Positions 34,743 through 43,833 of a stretch of DNA of 64,000 bases are shown in pieces. The position numbers were made by a program, and so were the translations under genes. Under the pieces are notes generated by a model, which did not search any database, was not told the DNA's origin, and worked only from the letters and a program-made list of their open reading frames with translations. This DNA comes from Clostridium_AD sp964467165 (GTDB taxonomy: Bacteria; Bacillota; Clostridia; Clostridiales; Clostridiaceae): the NCBI GenBank assembly GCA_964467165.1, contig CAYXOL010000018.1, forward strand, positions 1 through 64,000, given 5' to 3'. Numbering within the stretch: the first letter of the stretch is position 1; each line of letters starts with the position of its first letter.

Positions 34743-35924
34743 ATGAAATATGAAATTGTACATTTACCAAAAGAGAAATGGACGGGAACAATACTTCCAA
34801 TAAAGTATACAACCGATAAATATTACGACGTTATAGTAAATAAAATTGAAAAAGGATTTGCTATTGAGATAGAAAAGAAAGATTTTACAGTGCCAGTAAC
34901 TCATACACCAGAAGAAAATACTTTCCCAGATAAATTATATGAAGATCACTTCAAGAATGCTTATGCTTGGGGAGTGTTAGTTAATAATGAATTAGTTGCT
35001 GCAATTGAAACTGATCAAGAATTATGGTCTAATCGTCTAAGAATTACAGAACTTTGGGTAGCAGAAAAATATCAAAAGCTAGGAATAGGTCATGAGTTAA
35101 TTGAAATGGCAAAACAGCAAGCAAGAAGAGAACGTCGCCGAGCTATTATACTAGAAACACAATCTTGTAATGTTAATGCAGTAGATTTTTATCAGCATGA
35201 AGCCTTTAGCTTGATTGGTATGGATACTTGTTGCTACAAGAACAATGATCTACAAAGAAAAGAAGTAAGGTTAGAATTTGGATGGTTTCCAGAAGAAAAG
35301 AAAAGATTAAATCATGAAGAAATAGAAATTAGAATGGAAACAGAGGATGATTGGTATAATGTAGAGTTAATGACACAGCATGCATTTTGGAATAAGCATC
35401 ATCTTGGATGTGACGAACATTACCTTGTACATAAATTACGTCAAGATAAAGACTATCTGCAAGAGTTAAGCAGAATAGCAGTAAAGGATGGTGATGTAAT
35501 AGGCTGTATAATGTATTCAAAGTCACGAATCCTTGATGGTGCAGATACGCATGAAATTATAACCTTTGGACCTCTTTGTGTAGTTCCTAAATGGCAAGGA
35601 TGCGGAGTTGGTGAACTGTTATTAAGGGAAACAATGACCTTAGCCGCAAATAAAGGTTATAAAGGTATTATAATTTTTGGAGAACCAGATTATTATCCTC
35701 AAATAGGATTTAAAACATGCGACAATTTTAATATTACAACAGCTGATGGTAAAAACTTTGATGCATTTATGGGAATTGAATTAGCAGAACACAGTATGAA
35801 AGGCATAAAAGGAAAATTCTACGAATCGGAAGTCTTTGAAAATCTTCCAAAGGAAGACGTGGAAGAATATAATAAAAAATTTCCACAACTACAGAAATTA
35901 AGATTTCCAGGACAATGGGATTAA
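34743..35924 (+). CDS. Tandem GNAT acetyltransferase, N-terminal half streptothricin-acetyltransferase-like
   Basis: In this 393-aa protein the first half shows LRITELWVAEKYQKLGIG (99-116) and LETQSCNVNAVDFYQ, then CCYKNND and KEVRLEFGW. These phrases are characteristic of streptothricin acetyltransferases (Sat). The second half is a YhbS-like GNAT with PKWQGCGVGELLLRE and FGEPDYYPQIGFK. The join is in frame without a stop, so this is a natural fusion. It may acetylate an antibiotic, but that is inferred from motifs. SD AAAGGAGAGG. Confidence 0.8.
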   Translation: MKYEIVHLPKEKWTGTILPIKYTTDKYYDVIVNKIEKGFAIEIEKKDFTVPVTHTPEENTFPDKLYEDHFKNAYAWGVLVNNELVAAIETDQELWSNRLRITELWVAEKYQKLGIGHELIEMAKQQARRERRRAIILETQSCNVNAVDFYQHEAFSLIGMDTCCYKNNDLQRKEVRLEFGWFPEEKKRLNHEEIEIRMETEDDWYNVELMTQHAFWNKHHLGCDEHYLVHKLRQDKDYLQELSRIAVKDGDVIGCIMYSKSRILDGADTHEIITFGPLCVVPKWQGCGVGELLLRETMTLAANKGYKGIIIFGEPDYYPQIGFKTCDNFNITTADGKNFDAFMGIELAEHSMKGIKGKFYESEVFENLPKEDVEEYNKKFPQLQKLRFPGQWD

Positions 35925-36004
35925 ACTGACTCTTAGTGATGGCAAAAATGGTGAGATATCAAATGGTTTAAAGGACATTGTAGCAGAAGGAGTAGGTGGA
36001 TTTT

Positions 36005-36901
36005 ATGAAAAAGAAAATATTTTTTATGGCCCTATGTTTTGTAATTGTACTTATAATTATGCCCACAACAGCCTATGCAGATATGGGGCCCAAGCCTTCA
36101 GTTGTAATTGATTTCAAAGGATTTGAAAACGAAATATATTATGTGACTTTACTGTCAGAAGTAACCTCTACAGGACCGCACAGTGTCTTAGGCCAGCGTG
36201 CTAATAACGAACGTTATCATAAGGGTGATGATGAATACGAAATTTGGGAAAAATTCCTATCCTATAAAGATAAAGACGGATATCATTTTTTGCAATACTT
36301 TAGTGATAGCACCAAAACTTCGCAGTTCATTTGGGGATATTATCCTCCGCCTAAGTTTAAAATTTTACTCTATTTCCCTAAATACGACAAATTTATTGTT
36401 AGCAAAGAGGTATATAAACGATATGCTTTCGACAGTTACTACAAAGTAGATGCAGAAGACTTGAACATACAATCAGCTTCACTCACTGAGAACATAAAAG
36501 CAGTGAGAAATTATTTCTATACATGGGAACTTGTTTCTCTTTTTGCCAGAATTATTGCAACTATAATAATTGAAGTTTTCATTGCACTCCTATTCGGATT
36601 CAGATCAAAAGAACAACTTCTGATTATTGGCGCTGTAAATATTATTACACAGTCAATACTTAACATTTTGCTTAACGTCATCAACTATAATCAAGGTAGT
36701 ATGATGTTTGTATTTAATTATGTTTGGATGGAAGCACTAGTGTTTATTATAGAAGCAAAAATATATTCTGTTTTTCTATGCAAACACAGCAGTGGTAAAT
36801 CAACAAAAAAATGGCTTACAACGCTATATGCGCTTACTGCAAATGCCGTATCCTTCGTCATTGGACTATATATTGCTTATTTGATACCAGGCATTTTTTG
36901 A
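36005..36901 (+). CDS. Exported multi-TM protein (298 aa)
   Basis: ATG 36005 has GAAGGAG upstream; GTG 35996 would be too close to it. Residues 1-22 form a signal peptide ending AYADMGPKP. A soluble domain of about 140 residues (FENEIYYVTLLSE near its start) follows, then four or five TMs in the last 125 residues. Family not recognised. The stop codon lies in sequence shared with a methyltransferase fragment (36894-36951), so the original C-terminus may differ. Confidence 0.65.
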   Translation: MKKKIFFMALCFVIVLIIMPTTAYADMGPKPSVVIDFKGFENEIYYVTLLSEVTSTGPHSVLGQRANNERYHKGDDEYEIWEKFLSYKDKDGYHFLQYFSDSTKTSQFIWGYYPPPKFKILLYFPKYDKFIVSKEVYKRYAFDSYYKVDAEDLNIQSASLTENIKAVRNYFYTWELVSLFARIIATIIIEVFIALLFGFRSKEQLLIIGAVNIITQSILNILLNVINYNQGSMMFVFNYVWMEALVFIIEAKIYSVFLCKHSSGKSTKKWLTTLYALTANAVSFVIGLYIAYLIPGIF

Positions 36902-36951
36902 GGATGTAGAACTCAATAATTTAACAATGGAAAATGGATTTAATACAAAAT
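36894..36951 (+). pseudogene. Short fragment of a methyltransferase C-terminus
   Basis: TTTTTTGAGGATGTAGAACT and CAATGGAAAATGGATTTAA match 29066-29112 of the broken methyltransferase (reading EAVELNNLIMENGF there). The fragment begins inside the last codons of the preceding membrane protein. Confidence 0.7.
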
Positions 36952-36966
36952 AGAGGAGTGTTAATT

Positions 36967-37437
36967 ATGGATTGTGGATTTGATAATGGAGATATGTGGT
37001 TCCGATATAGGGCTGCGGCAATAATTATTGAAGATGGATGTGTACTTTTTGCAAAAAATGAATTAGATCCTTACTATTATTCCATAGGTGGTGGAGTTCA
37101 TTTAGGAGAAAAAGCAGAAGATGCTGTTAAGCGGGAAGTATTTGAGGAAACGGGAATTGCATATGAAGTTGTCAGGCTGGCGTTTATTCATGAGAACTTT
37201 TTTAATGGTTCAGGTACATTTGACGGTTTGAAGTGCCATGAAATCACATTTTATTTCCTAATGAAATCAAGAGGTACAAGAGTGTTGAATAGTAATAGTT
37301 ATTCACAAGGGGTACGTGAATATATGCACTGGTTACCAATTGATAATTTAAGCAATTATGTTGCATATCCAAGCTTTTTTACAGATAATTTACTTAATAT
37401 GAAGAATACTGTTGAGCATATTGTTACTTGCGAATAA
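36967..37437 (+). CDS. NUDIX hydrolase
   Basis: This 156-aa protein has a perfect Nudix box from Gly42 to Ile64 (GGVHLGEKAEDAVKREVFEE then TG). Nudix enzymes cleave nucleoside diphosphates linked to other groups. ATG 36967 is preferred over the upstream in-frame start at 36934 because GAGGAGTG lies before it. Substrate unknown. One of four NUDIX genes in the window. Confidence 0.9.
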   Translation: MDCGFDNGDMWFRYRAAAIIIEDGCVLFAKNELDPYYYSIGGGVHLGEKAEDAVKREVFEETGIAYEVVRLAFIHENFFNGSGTFDGLKCHEITFYFLMKSRGTRVLNSNSYSQGVREYMHWLPIDNLSNYVAYPSFFTDNLLNMKNTVEHIVTCE

Positions 37438-37520
37438 TAAATAAATTTATAGCAGCTTGAAGAGATATTAAGATAGAATGTTTAAAAGTTATAAACAAAC
37501 AATAGTAATATTGGGGGATA

Positions 37521-38717
37521 ATGAATATGAAAAACAAGAAACTGAATTTTTTCTATTTTGGGGAGGATAGTAATTACGGCAATTATAATCCAGACTATAT
37601 ATGTAATACAAACCATGCACCTGAAATATTATATTTAATTGCGTCAAATGAACCATTTTCAATATCTAAATATGAGATAGTTAAAATTCTAAATATGAGT
37701 GAGGAAAAACTTGATGATACAATTAGTAACCTTCAATTGATTAATGCAATAGAAGTGAAGGATGATACATTTAAAATAAAATTTCCTGTTTTTTTAGAAG
37801 AAGATGTTATAAAAATGGAAGGCTATTTAAGTAATATAGGTCAAGTAATTGGGGACAAAATAATATCTTTAAGTAATGTTATTAACCAAAAATTATTAAA
37901 TTTAGAATGTTCAAAGTATCACAGCAAAGAAAGAATACTTTATCATATAATTTGTGAAGATATTTTTGACCACACTGCCCTTGCTTTTTTTACTAAAAGG
38001 AATATTTTTTCTACATCAAAATTACAGCCTGATGATAGAACTTATATTAGAGTAGCTTATGAGGATATCAAAACAGTAGATCTCCCAAGCAGTAAGTTAA
38101 TATACATTCGTAATAGTTATAGCAGCTATGGATTAAATTGGTATGGACATTCAAATGATTCAAGTAAGGACATGTACAGATTTTTTAGACTTATACAAAA
38201 GGGTATTGACAATGAAACTCCTTTTCATGACTTAAATATAGGATATAACACAATTATAGATGACATGAATAAAGAAATTGCGAGAAAGTGCGGAGAGCTA
38301 ATAGTTAATGTAATTAGCAAAGATGCTAAGTGCAATGAGCTGACAGTGAAGGAAAAAAGTTTGGTTAGTATTTTAAAAGAACTTGGTTATGCTGATATAA
38401 ATCAGGTTAATAAATCCATATTAATAAATGTGCCATTATTTTATGCAAGTGAAAAGACAATTATTGAGGATATATCAGATACCATACTTTTTGAATTATA
38501 TCCAGTGGTGAGAGAATTTTTTGAAAATTTTGAGATTAATGTATCTGATTTGACATCAATAAGGCATATGTTAGATATAAAGGAAATATCAAATGAACTA
38601 TGGCATCAAATTTTCGGTTCTACTAATGAGTATTTAGTGAAAAAGAAATTTATTGAATTACCGCATAATGGAGGTGGAGAAAGTCTATACCTGAGAAGTA
38701 TTACAACAACGCAATGA
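37521..38717 (+). CDS. Unknown ~400-aa protein with N-terminal winged-helix-like region, paralogue A
   Basis: This 398-aa protein belongs to no family I recognise. It opens with FYFGEDSN and YNPDYIC, then a winged-helix-like stretch from EILYLIAS through FSISKYEIVKIL to NLQLINAIEV (about 34-77), followed by FPVFLEEDVIKME. The larger C-terminal part has ERILYHIIC, KDMYRFFRLIQ and the closing NELWHQIFGSTNEYLVKKKF. The protein at 53872 has the same layout throughout. A DNA-binding N-terminus with a sensing C-terminal domain is possible but unproven. No TM or signal peptide. SD TTGGGGGA. Confidence 0.8.
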   Translation: MNMKNKKLNFFYFGEDSNYGNYNPDYICNTNHAPEILYLIASNEPFSISKYEIVKILNMSEEKLDDTISNLQLINAIEVKDDTFKIKFPVFLEEDVIKMEGYLSNIGQVIGDKIISLSNVINQKLLNLECSKYHSKERILYHIICEDIFDHTALAFFTKRNIFSTSKLQPDDRTYIRVAYEDIKTVDLPSSKLIYIRNSYSSYGLNWYGHSNDSSKDMYRFFRLIQKGIDNETPFHDLNIGYNTIIDDMNKEIARKCGELIVNVISKDAKCNELTVKEKSLVSILKELGYADINQVNKSILINVPLFYASEKTIIEDISDTILFELYPVVREFFENFEINVSDLTSIRHMLDIKEISNELWHQIFGSTNEYLVKKKFIELPHNGGGESLYLRSITTTQ

Positions 38718-38897
38718 TACCTATACTCTCTACCTCCAATGACTATATGATAGAGAGGTGCATTACTAAGTGTAAAGGATTTGAAACCAAAATTTTTAAT
38801 ACCAATGTATCAACTAAACTAATTTAAACAATGGAGAAATTTTCAATATAAACAGTAATGAAATAAGTGTTTTCTATGAAAAAATGGAGGTTCTAAA

Positions 38898-39509
38898 ATG
38901 ACAAGTGAAGCAATAGAAATTTTAAAGCAATCATATAATAATCATGCTCATGAAAGAGAAAAAAGCGAATTGAAAGTGTGGAAAGCAAAGCCAAGAGATG
39001 CATTTCTAAAACTTTTATTAAGTGAGGATAAGTCTACTCTTTTAGATATTGGCGCAGGAATCGGAAATGACAGCAAGTTTTTTATGGATAACGATATAAA
39101 TGTACTGGCAGTTGATTTATCAGATGAAATGATAAGATTATGTCAGGAAAAAGAGATTGAATCCTATCAATTAGATTTTTATAATCTTAATAAGATTGGT
39201 AAAAAATTTGATGCTGTGTGGTCAATGAATTCCCTACTGCACGTTGAAAAGGTAAATCTGAATTCAGTACTAGAAGAAATTAGAGATGTGCTAAATCCTT
39301 TAGGATTATTTTTTGTGGGAGTATATGGTGGTGAGGATTCAGAAGGCATATGGCAGGATGATATTTATACGCCACATCGATTCTTCTCATCTTATACTGA
39401 TGTAAATATAAAGGAAGTTGTTTCAAATTACTTTGAGATAATTAGTTTTGAAAGAATTGAAACAGGAGGAAAATATCATTTTCAATCTATAATAATGAGA
39501 AAAAAATGA
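38898..39509 (+). CDS. Class I SAM-dependent methyltransferase
   Basis: This 203-aa protein has motif I LLDIGAGIGNDSKFF near residues 48-62, VLAVDLSDEMI and VWSMNSLLHV. The N-terminal SYNNHAHEREKSELKVWK is short. SD AAATGGAGG. Substrate unknown. It is followed after 33 bp by a GNAT gene with its own SD. Confidence 0.85.
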   Translation: MTSEAIEILKQSYNNHAHEREKSELKVWKAKPRDAFLKLLLSEDKSTLLDIGAGIGNDSKFFMDNDINVLAVDLSDEMIRLCQEKEIESYQLDFYNLNKIGKKFDAVWSMNSLLHVEKVNLNSVLEEIRDVLNPLGLFFVGVYGGEDSEGIWQDDIYTPHRFFSSYTDVNIKEVVSNYFEIISFERIETGGKYHFQSIIMRKK

Positions 39510-39542
39510 GGTAAAGATTTATATTTCACAAGGAGGATAGTT

Positions 39543-39974
39543 ATGGAAATTAAGGTAATGACAATAGATGATTACGAAAAAGTATATCAATTATGGTCTA
39601 ATACAAGTGGAATGGGTCTAAGAAGTTTAGACGATTCAAAAATGGGAATATCTATATTTTTATTAAGAAATCCTACATCAAATTTCGTTGCTTTGATTAA
39701 TGGTGAAATAGTCGGAATTATACTTTGTGGCCATGATGGACGTAGAGGGTATCTTTATCATACTGCTGTTAAAAGCAATTACCGAGGTCAAGGCATAGGG
39801 AAAGCTTTGCTTGAAGCAGTAAATTATGCCTTAGAACAAGAAGGAATTAATAAAGCAGGATTAGTTGTTTTCAAAACAAATGAAATAGGAAATACATTTT
39901 GGCAATCACAAGGGTGGAAAGAAAGAACAGACTTGAATTATTATAGTAAAGCTATTAATAATAACAACATATAG
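39543..39974 (+). CDS. GNAT N-acetyltransferase
   Basis: This 143-aa protein has motif A YRGQGIGKALL at 80-90 and the tail NTFWQSQGWKERTDLNYY. The layout (FVALINGEIVGIILCGHDGR) is that of small YpeA-like acetyltransferases. SD AAGGAGG. The gap to the preceding methyltransferase is short, so the two could be co-transcribed. Confidence 0.85.
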   Translation: MEIKVMTIDDYEKVYQLWSNTSGMGLRSLDDSKMGISIFLLRNPTSNFVALINGEIVGIILCGHDGRRGYLYHTAVKSNYRGQGIGKALLEAVNYALEQEGINKAGLVVFKTNEIGNTFWQSQGWKERTDLNYYSKAINNNNI

Positions 39975-40024
39975 ATTTTAGAATATTGTGTACAGAAAAG
40001 TCATAAGGCGAGAGGAAGTTTAGC

Positions 40025-40714
40025 ATGTTTGAAGAACTTAACAGGGAACTTGTAAATGCCAAAGAAAAACTATTGAGAAAAAAGAAATTTCAAAGTTTGG
40101 TGAACCAGACTAGAGAATCATTACAAAAGGAATTAGATAGAAAGCTAGCGCTGGAAAATATTCTTAAAGATGAGGACAATGATGTTAAAAAACTTGAATC
40201 ATTAAGTATTGCTAGTATATTTTATTCAATACTTGGAAGTAAGCATCAACAGCTTGAAAAGGAGAGGCAAGAATTGCTTTCTGCTAAGCTAAAGTATGAT
40301 GAGTGTTGCAAATCAGTTTTAGCATTAGAGGGGGAACTTGCATCTTATAAATCCTCATTAAACAGTCTACTTGGCACTGCGGCTAAGCACTCTCATATTG
40401 ATGAAGCTAAGGAATATGTACATAATACAAAAATTGCATTAATACGATTCCAAAATGAATTATCCGACGTGAATTTAATAATGAATATAGATATAAATAT
40501 TAGTTCTTTCGAAACATTTGCAGATTATTTTTTTGATGGTCTTATATCTGATTGGGTTGTACAATCAAGAATTTGTGAATCATTAGACAGTGCAAAGAGT
40601 GTTGCAGACCATGTAGCACGTATAATAGGGTCACTTAAAGAAAAGTTCAATAGTATACAAAATGACTTGCTTTCAACGGAAGAAAATATTAAATTGCTTG
40701 TTGAACAAGCATAG
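40025..40714 (+). CDS. Coiled-coil protein of unknown function (229 aa)
   Basis: Mostly helical with charged heptads: residues 1-55 and 70-115 are predicted coiled coils (KEKLLRKKKFQSLVNQTR; QLEKERQELLSAKLKYDE). A short hydrophobic SIASIFYSILGSK links them. The C-terminal half has FADYFFDGLISDWVV. I recall similar hypothetical proteins in Bacillus and Clostridium but no function. SD GAGAGGAAG. Confidence 0.7.
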   Translation: MFEELNRELVNAKEKLLRKKKFQSLVNQTRESLQKELDRKLALENILKDEDNDVKKLESLSIASIFYSILGSKHQQLEKERQELLSAKLKYDECCKSVLALEGELASYKSSLNSLLGTAAKHSHIDEAKEYVHNTKIALIRFQNELSDVNLIMNIDINISSFETFADYFFDGLISDWVVQSRICESLDSAKSVADHVARIIGSLKEKFNSIQNDLLSTEENIKLLVEQA

Positions 40715-40790
40715 CTGCAGATTGAAAAAAGCCATAGAATTATAGGCTCCATTTGTAAAAAATCTTTATCAATAGGGAGGTAAGTATTTC

Positions 40791-41546
40791 ATGAGAATTG
40801 CAGTAGTTGCTGATATACATAGTAATCATATTGCTTTTGAAGCAGTATTGAAGGATATAAAAAATAAAGATATAGATATGATTTTTTTTCTAGGTGATTA
40901 TATTTTTGGAGGTTATGGTTCAAATGAAACTGTTGATTTGTTAATGCATTGCCAAAATCAAAGCCAAAAACATTTAATTATATCAGGTAATATTGATGAA
41001 TTAATAACTCCAATAGAAGAAAATGCTGATGGGATATATCTAGTAAATAAGCAAATATACAATGAACTAGGTATGGAACGTGTATCATTCTTGAAGTCTC
41101 TTCCATCGAATATTTTAATAAAAGAGGAAGGGATATCTATGTATTTGTGCCATAATCCATCAGAGATTGAAGTTTTTACAGTAGTTGATAGTTTAAAAAG
41201 AGAAAATAATATTCCTAATGTGAAAGGGCTTGCCCAGATTGCCCGTGGTATGGAAAGTGATGTTTGTATCTTTGGGCATTATCATTTGTTCATGGATGAA
41301 GAAGTAAATGGGAAAAGATTTATATGTCCTAGTTCTGCTGGAATGCCGTTTAATGGCGATCCAAGAGGGCAATATATTATATTAGATATTTTTGAAGGGA
41401 ATATCACTACATCAAGGCAGTATGTTGAATATGATAGATTAAAACTAGTAGAAGATTTTGATAAAAAGGGTTATTTTGAAAAAAATCGCAATTGGTCCAT
41501 GAATATGGTTACTACTATATTAACGGCACATAATTATATTACATAG
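40791..41546 (+). CDS. Metallophosphoesterase (YfcE/MJ0936-like)
   Basis: This 251-aa protein has ADIHSNH (Asp8, His10), FLGDYIFGG (Asp36), a third motif GNIDEL where GNHD is usual, YLCHNPSE and GHYHLFM. Loss of the His in GNHD is common in this branch, so activity is still likely. SD ATAGGGAGG. Stand-alone. Confidence 0.85.
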   Translation: MRIAVVADIHSNHIAFEAVLKDIKNKDIDMIFFLGDYIFGGYGSNETVDLLMHCQNQSQKHLIISGNIDELITPIEENADGIYLVNKQIYNELGMERVSFLKSLPSNILIKEEGISMYLCHNPSEIEVFTVVDSLKRENNIPNVKGLAQIARGMESDVCIFGHYHLFMDEEVNGKRFICPSSAGMPFNGDPRGQYIILDIFEGNITTSRQYVEYDRLKLVEDFDKKGYFEKNRNWSMNMVTTILTAHNYIT

Positions 41547-41645
41547 ACCTTCTGGTCTCTGTGTACTAAAAAAGGATAGAAGTAACATCATAGAGTTTAA
41601 ACTACGAGATTTTGAATAAATTTATATTATATTTAGGAGGTTGCT

Positions 41646-42245
41646 ATGATAGAAGCATTGTCTGAAATGTCGTTAGAAGAATTATGGGAACTATTTCCGA
41701 TTATTTTAAAGGAACATAACCCTTCTTACAAAGAATGGTATTTAGTTGAAAAAGATGAAATAGTTATTGCTGTAGGTGAAACTAACATAAAGCGAATAAA
41801 TCATATTGGAAGTAGTGCTATTAAAGGATTGGTTTCCAAACCAACTGTAGATATTTTATTAGAAATTGATTGTACCAGTGATATAGAACAAGTAAAACAT
41901 AAAATATGTAATGCTGGTTGGATATTAATGTCATTTAAAGATAAGCCAGATTTAAATATGTCATTTAATAAGGGTTATACTCCAGATGGTTTTGCTGAAA
42001 AAGTTTTTCATCTTCATGTTAAATTTTTGGGGGATTGGAATGAATTATACTTTAGAGATTATCTTTTAATTCATAAAGAAGTTGCTGATGACTATGTTAA
42101 ACTTAAATTAGGGCTCATAGAGAAATATGAACATGACCGAGATGAATATACAAATGCTAAAACTGATTTTATTATGAAATATACAAAAATGGCAAGAAAA
42201 GAGTTTGGCAATAGGTATTTGCCAGAATTAAGAACTAAACCTTAG
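41646..42245 (+). CDS. GrpB/UPF0157 family protein
   Basis: This 199-aa protein has the GrpB core: RINHIGSSAIKGLVSKPTVD then ILLEID, a nucleotidyltransferase-like strand arrangement with GSS and a following Asp pair, and the C-terminal YTNAKTDFIMKYTKMAR. GrpB proteins are thought to transfer nucleotides but their role is unsettled. SD TTAGGAGG. The N-terminal 35 residues before it are longer than usual. Confidence 0.8.
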   Translation: MIEALSEMSLEELWELFPIILKEHNPSYKEWYLVEKDEIVIAVGETNIKRINHIGSSAIKGLVSKPTVDILLEIDCTSDIEQVKHKICNAGWILMSFKDKPDLNMSFNKGYTPDGFAEKVFHLHVKFLGDWNELYFRDYLLIHKEVADDYVKLKLGLIEKYEHDRDEYTNAKTDFIMKYTKMARKEFGNRYLPELRTKP

Positions 42246-42337
42246 TTATTTCACAATTTTCTTAAAAAATCCACTAAGTCAATTTCTGAGTTAGTGATCA
42301 TTTTTAACTTATTATGACACTTATTTATTAAAAAGGG

Positions 42338-42422
42338 GTGAACACTGGAAAGTTCACTTTGGATGGTGGACCATTTTTTTATTGCCATGTGTAAATTTAT
42401 GACTTATAATCTAGATATAGGT
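42338..42422 (+). repeat. Conserved cassette-end block, copy 3 (variant terminator)
   Basis: GTGAAC/GTTCAC (42338-42343 with 42352-42357) forms a hairpin, and GGATGGTGGACCATTTTTTT keeps only the right arm of the usual terminator. GTGTAAATTTATGACTTATA and ATCTAGATATAGGTTGAA follow as in the other copies. Confidence 0.75.
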
Positions 42423-42428
42423 TGAAAT

Positions 42429-42491
42429 TAACCCTTCGTAAAGCACGTTGCGCTAAGCCACATTAATGTCGGCAATACAAAACGTTAGCGC
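42429..42491 (+). repeat. attC-like imperfect palindrome, site 4
   Basis: AACCCTTCGTAAAGCACG forms the left part. GCGCTAA (42450-42456) pairs with TTAGCGC (42485-42491), and inside it GCC-ACATT pairs with AATGT-C-GGC, leaving an unpaired C such as the extrahelical bases of attC. ATGTCGGCAATACAAAACG matches the right arm of other sites. The + strand gene at 42538 follows. Confidence 0.6.
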
Positions 42492-42537
42492 TCATATCAG
42501 ATTTATCTGAAATTTCCAATGAAATGGGGACGGGAAA

Positions 42538-43395
42538 ATGATTAGAGACTATAACCTTGAGGACAAAGAGGAATTAATTAAAATAATTAAGCAAGGACTT
42601 ATAATTGATGAGCAAGACATTATTGAGTATTTTAATGATGATGGTATAAAAATAATTGTATATGATAATGGTGAAGGAAAAATAGAAGGATTTAGCTGTA
42701 TCAAACTATGGAATGGGACTGAAAAAAAAGGTGATATGCAAATATATGTAGTTCTTGAAGCAAGAAGAAAAGGAATCGGAACTATGCTATATAATGAAAT
42801 AATGAAGCATCAAAATGGAATTAAACTCACTTTTATAAAAACACTATTTAGAGTTGATAAAGATGATTCAACATTGTTTTACAAAAAATTAGGTTATAAA
42901 AAGTGGTATGGGATGCATGATTTATACTATAATGGGTCAACACAACCTAATACCGATTTACAGTTTGTGGCTTATGAAGATAAATATTTTGAACAATATG
43001 CGGAAGGGTTAAGAAAAAGCTTTTATGAAATGAGAAAAGCGCATGATTTCCAACCTCATTATTGTTGTGAATTAAACAATGAAAAGAGAGAAGAGATTAT
43101 AAAAAATAAGGAACACATATTCCTTTTAATAAAGAATGAAAATCTTATTGCATCTGCCATAGTTAATAATAATGGTTTCTTAGATGATATATTTGTTATT
43201 CCATCTTACCAAGGTAAAGGGTATGGGAGGTTAATAACACAATTTGCTCTTAATAAGGCCCTAAGCAAAGGTATTAATAAGATTGAAACTAGCGTAGTAG
43301 AATGGAACACGAGAGCACTAAAATTATATCAAAGTGTTGGATTTAGCATAATACAAACTACTCATTATTATCAATTACTCGGAGACGAAATTTGA
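42538..43395 (+). CDS. Two-domain GNAT N-acetyltransferase
   Basis: This 285-aa protein has an N-terminal motif ARRKGIGTMLY (75-85) and a C-terminal one YQGKGYGRLITQ (about 223). Both halves look complete. Each ends in a typical GNAT closing strand (LFYKKLGYKKW; LYQSVGFSII). SD ATGGGGACGGG. It follows site 4 by less than 50 bp, as a cassette gene would. Confidence 0.85.
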   Translation: MIRDYNLEDKEELIKIIKQGLIIDEQDIIEYFNDDGIKIIVYDNGEGKIEGFSCIKLWNGTEKKGDMQIYVVLEARRKGIGTMLYNEIMKHQNGIKLTFIKTLFRVDKDDSTLFYKKLGYKKWYGMHDLYYNGSTQPNTDLQFVAYEDKYFEQYAEGLRKSFYEMRKAHDFQPHYCCELNNEKREEIIKNKEHIFLLIKNENLIASAIVNNNGFLDDIFVIPSYQGKGYGRLITQFALNKALSKGINKIETSVVEWNTRALKLYQSVGFSIIQTTHYYQLLGDEI

Positions 43396-43470
43396 TCTTG
43401 AATTATTAGTGCAAATCCCACGTATCACAGAGCGTTCAAATCCTAAAACACTACATAACAAAATGTTGCA

Positions 43471-43543
43471 GTCCGCCTTGACTGGTGGACTTATTTTATA
43501 TAGAGTCGTGTGATTTTATGACTTATAATTTATATATAGGTTA
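43471..43543 (+). repeat. Conserved cassette-end block, copy 4 with terminator
   Basis: GTCCGCC (43471-43477) pairs with GGTGGAC (43484-43490) with one G-T pair, then TTATTTTATATAG. GTGTGATTTTATGACTTATA and ATTTATATATAGGTTAGTAA follow. CATAACAAAATGTTGCA directly precedes it, as at 4330 and 16720. Confidence 0.85.
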
Positions 43544-43546
43544 GTA

Positions 43547-43626
43547 ATTTACCTGTAGTAAAGACACAATACTGCATATGTAGGTTTAAAATATTCTGAA
43601 ATTTTCGGCAACGTAATTTCAGAATC
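43547..43626 (+). repeat. attC-like site 5 with a perfect 11-bp hairpin
   Basis: The left part TTTACCTGTAGTAAAGACAC parallels TTTGCCCATAGCAAAGGCGC at site 1. ATTCTGAAATT (43593-43603) pairs perfectly with AATTTCAGAAT (43615-43625), and the loop TTCGGCAACGT holds the right-arm motif CGGCAACG. The outer core is not recognisable, so it looks rearranged. Confidence 0.5.
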
Positions 43627-43810
43627 AGGATAGTTTTGGTACAAGCCTAAAGAATAAAAAGAACCTGAAAGTGCTTGTTGGATTAATTCAGAATTTAACA
43701 AGGTAGAAAAGTTACCACTTAAATTTTATTTAAAAGTAGGCATACTAGAGGAAAAAGATAATATGATTGGTGTAAATAAAAGTGAAATTGTAAGAGAATT
43801 ATTTGTATAG
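43626..43810 (+). pseudogene. C-terminal relic of an esterase-like alpha/beta hydrolase
   Basis: One frame reads CWINSEFNKVEKLPLKFYLK then VGILEEKDNMIG to TAG 43810, a phrase typical of enterochelin-esterase-like hydrolases (PLKFYLEVGLLE). Upstream DSFGTSLKNKK is in another frame, so there is also a frameshift. The rest of the gene is missing. Confidence 0.55.
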
Positions 43811-43833
43811 TATGATAATAAGAGGTGTTAAGA

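Noticed and set aside
38726..38757. Terminator after the first ~400-aa paralogue
   Set aside because: CTCTCTA and TAGAGAG can pair, but the stem is 7 bp with an 18-nt loop and no T tract follows, so support is too weak.
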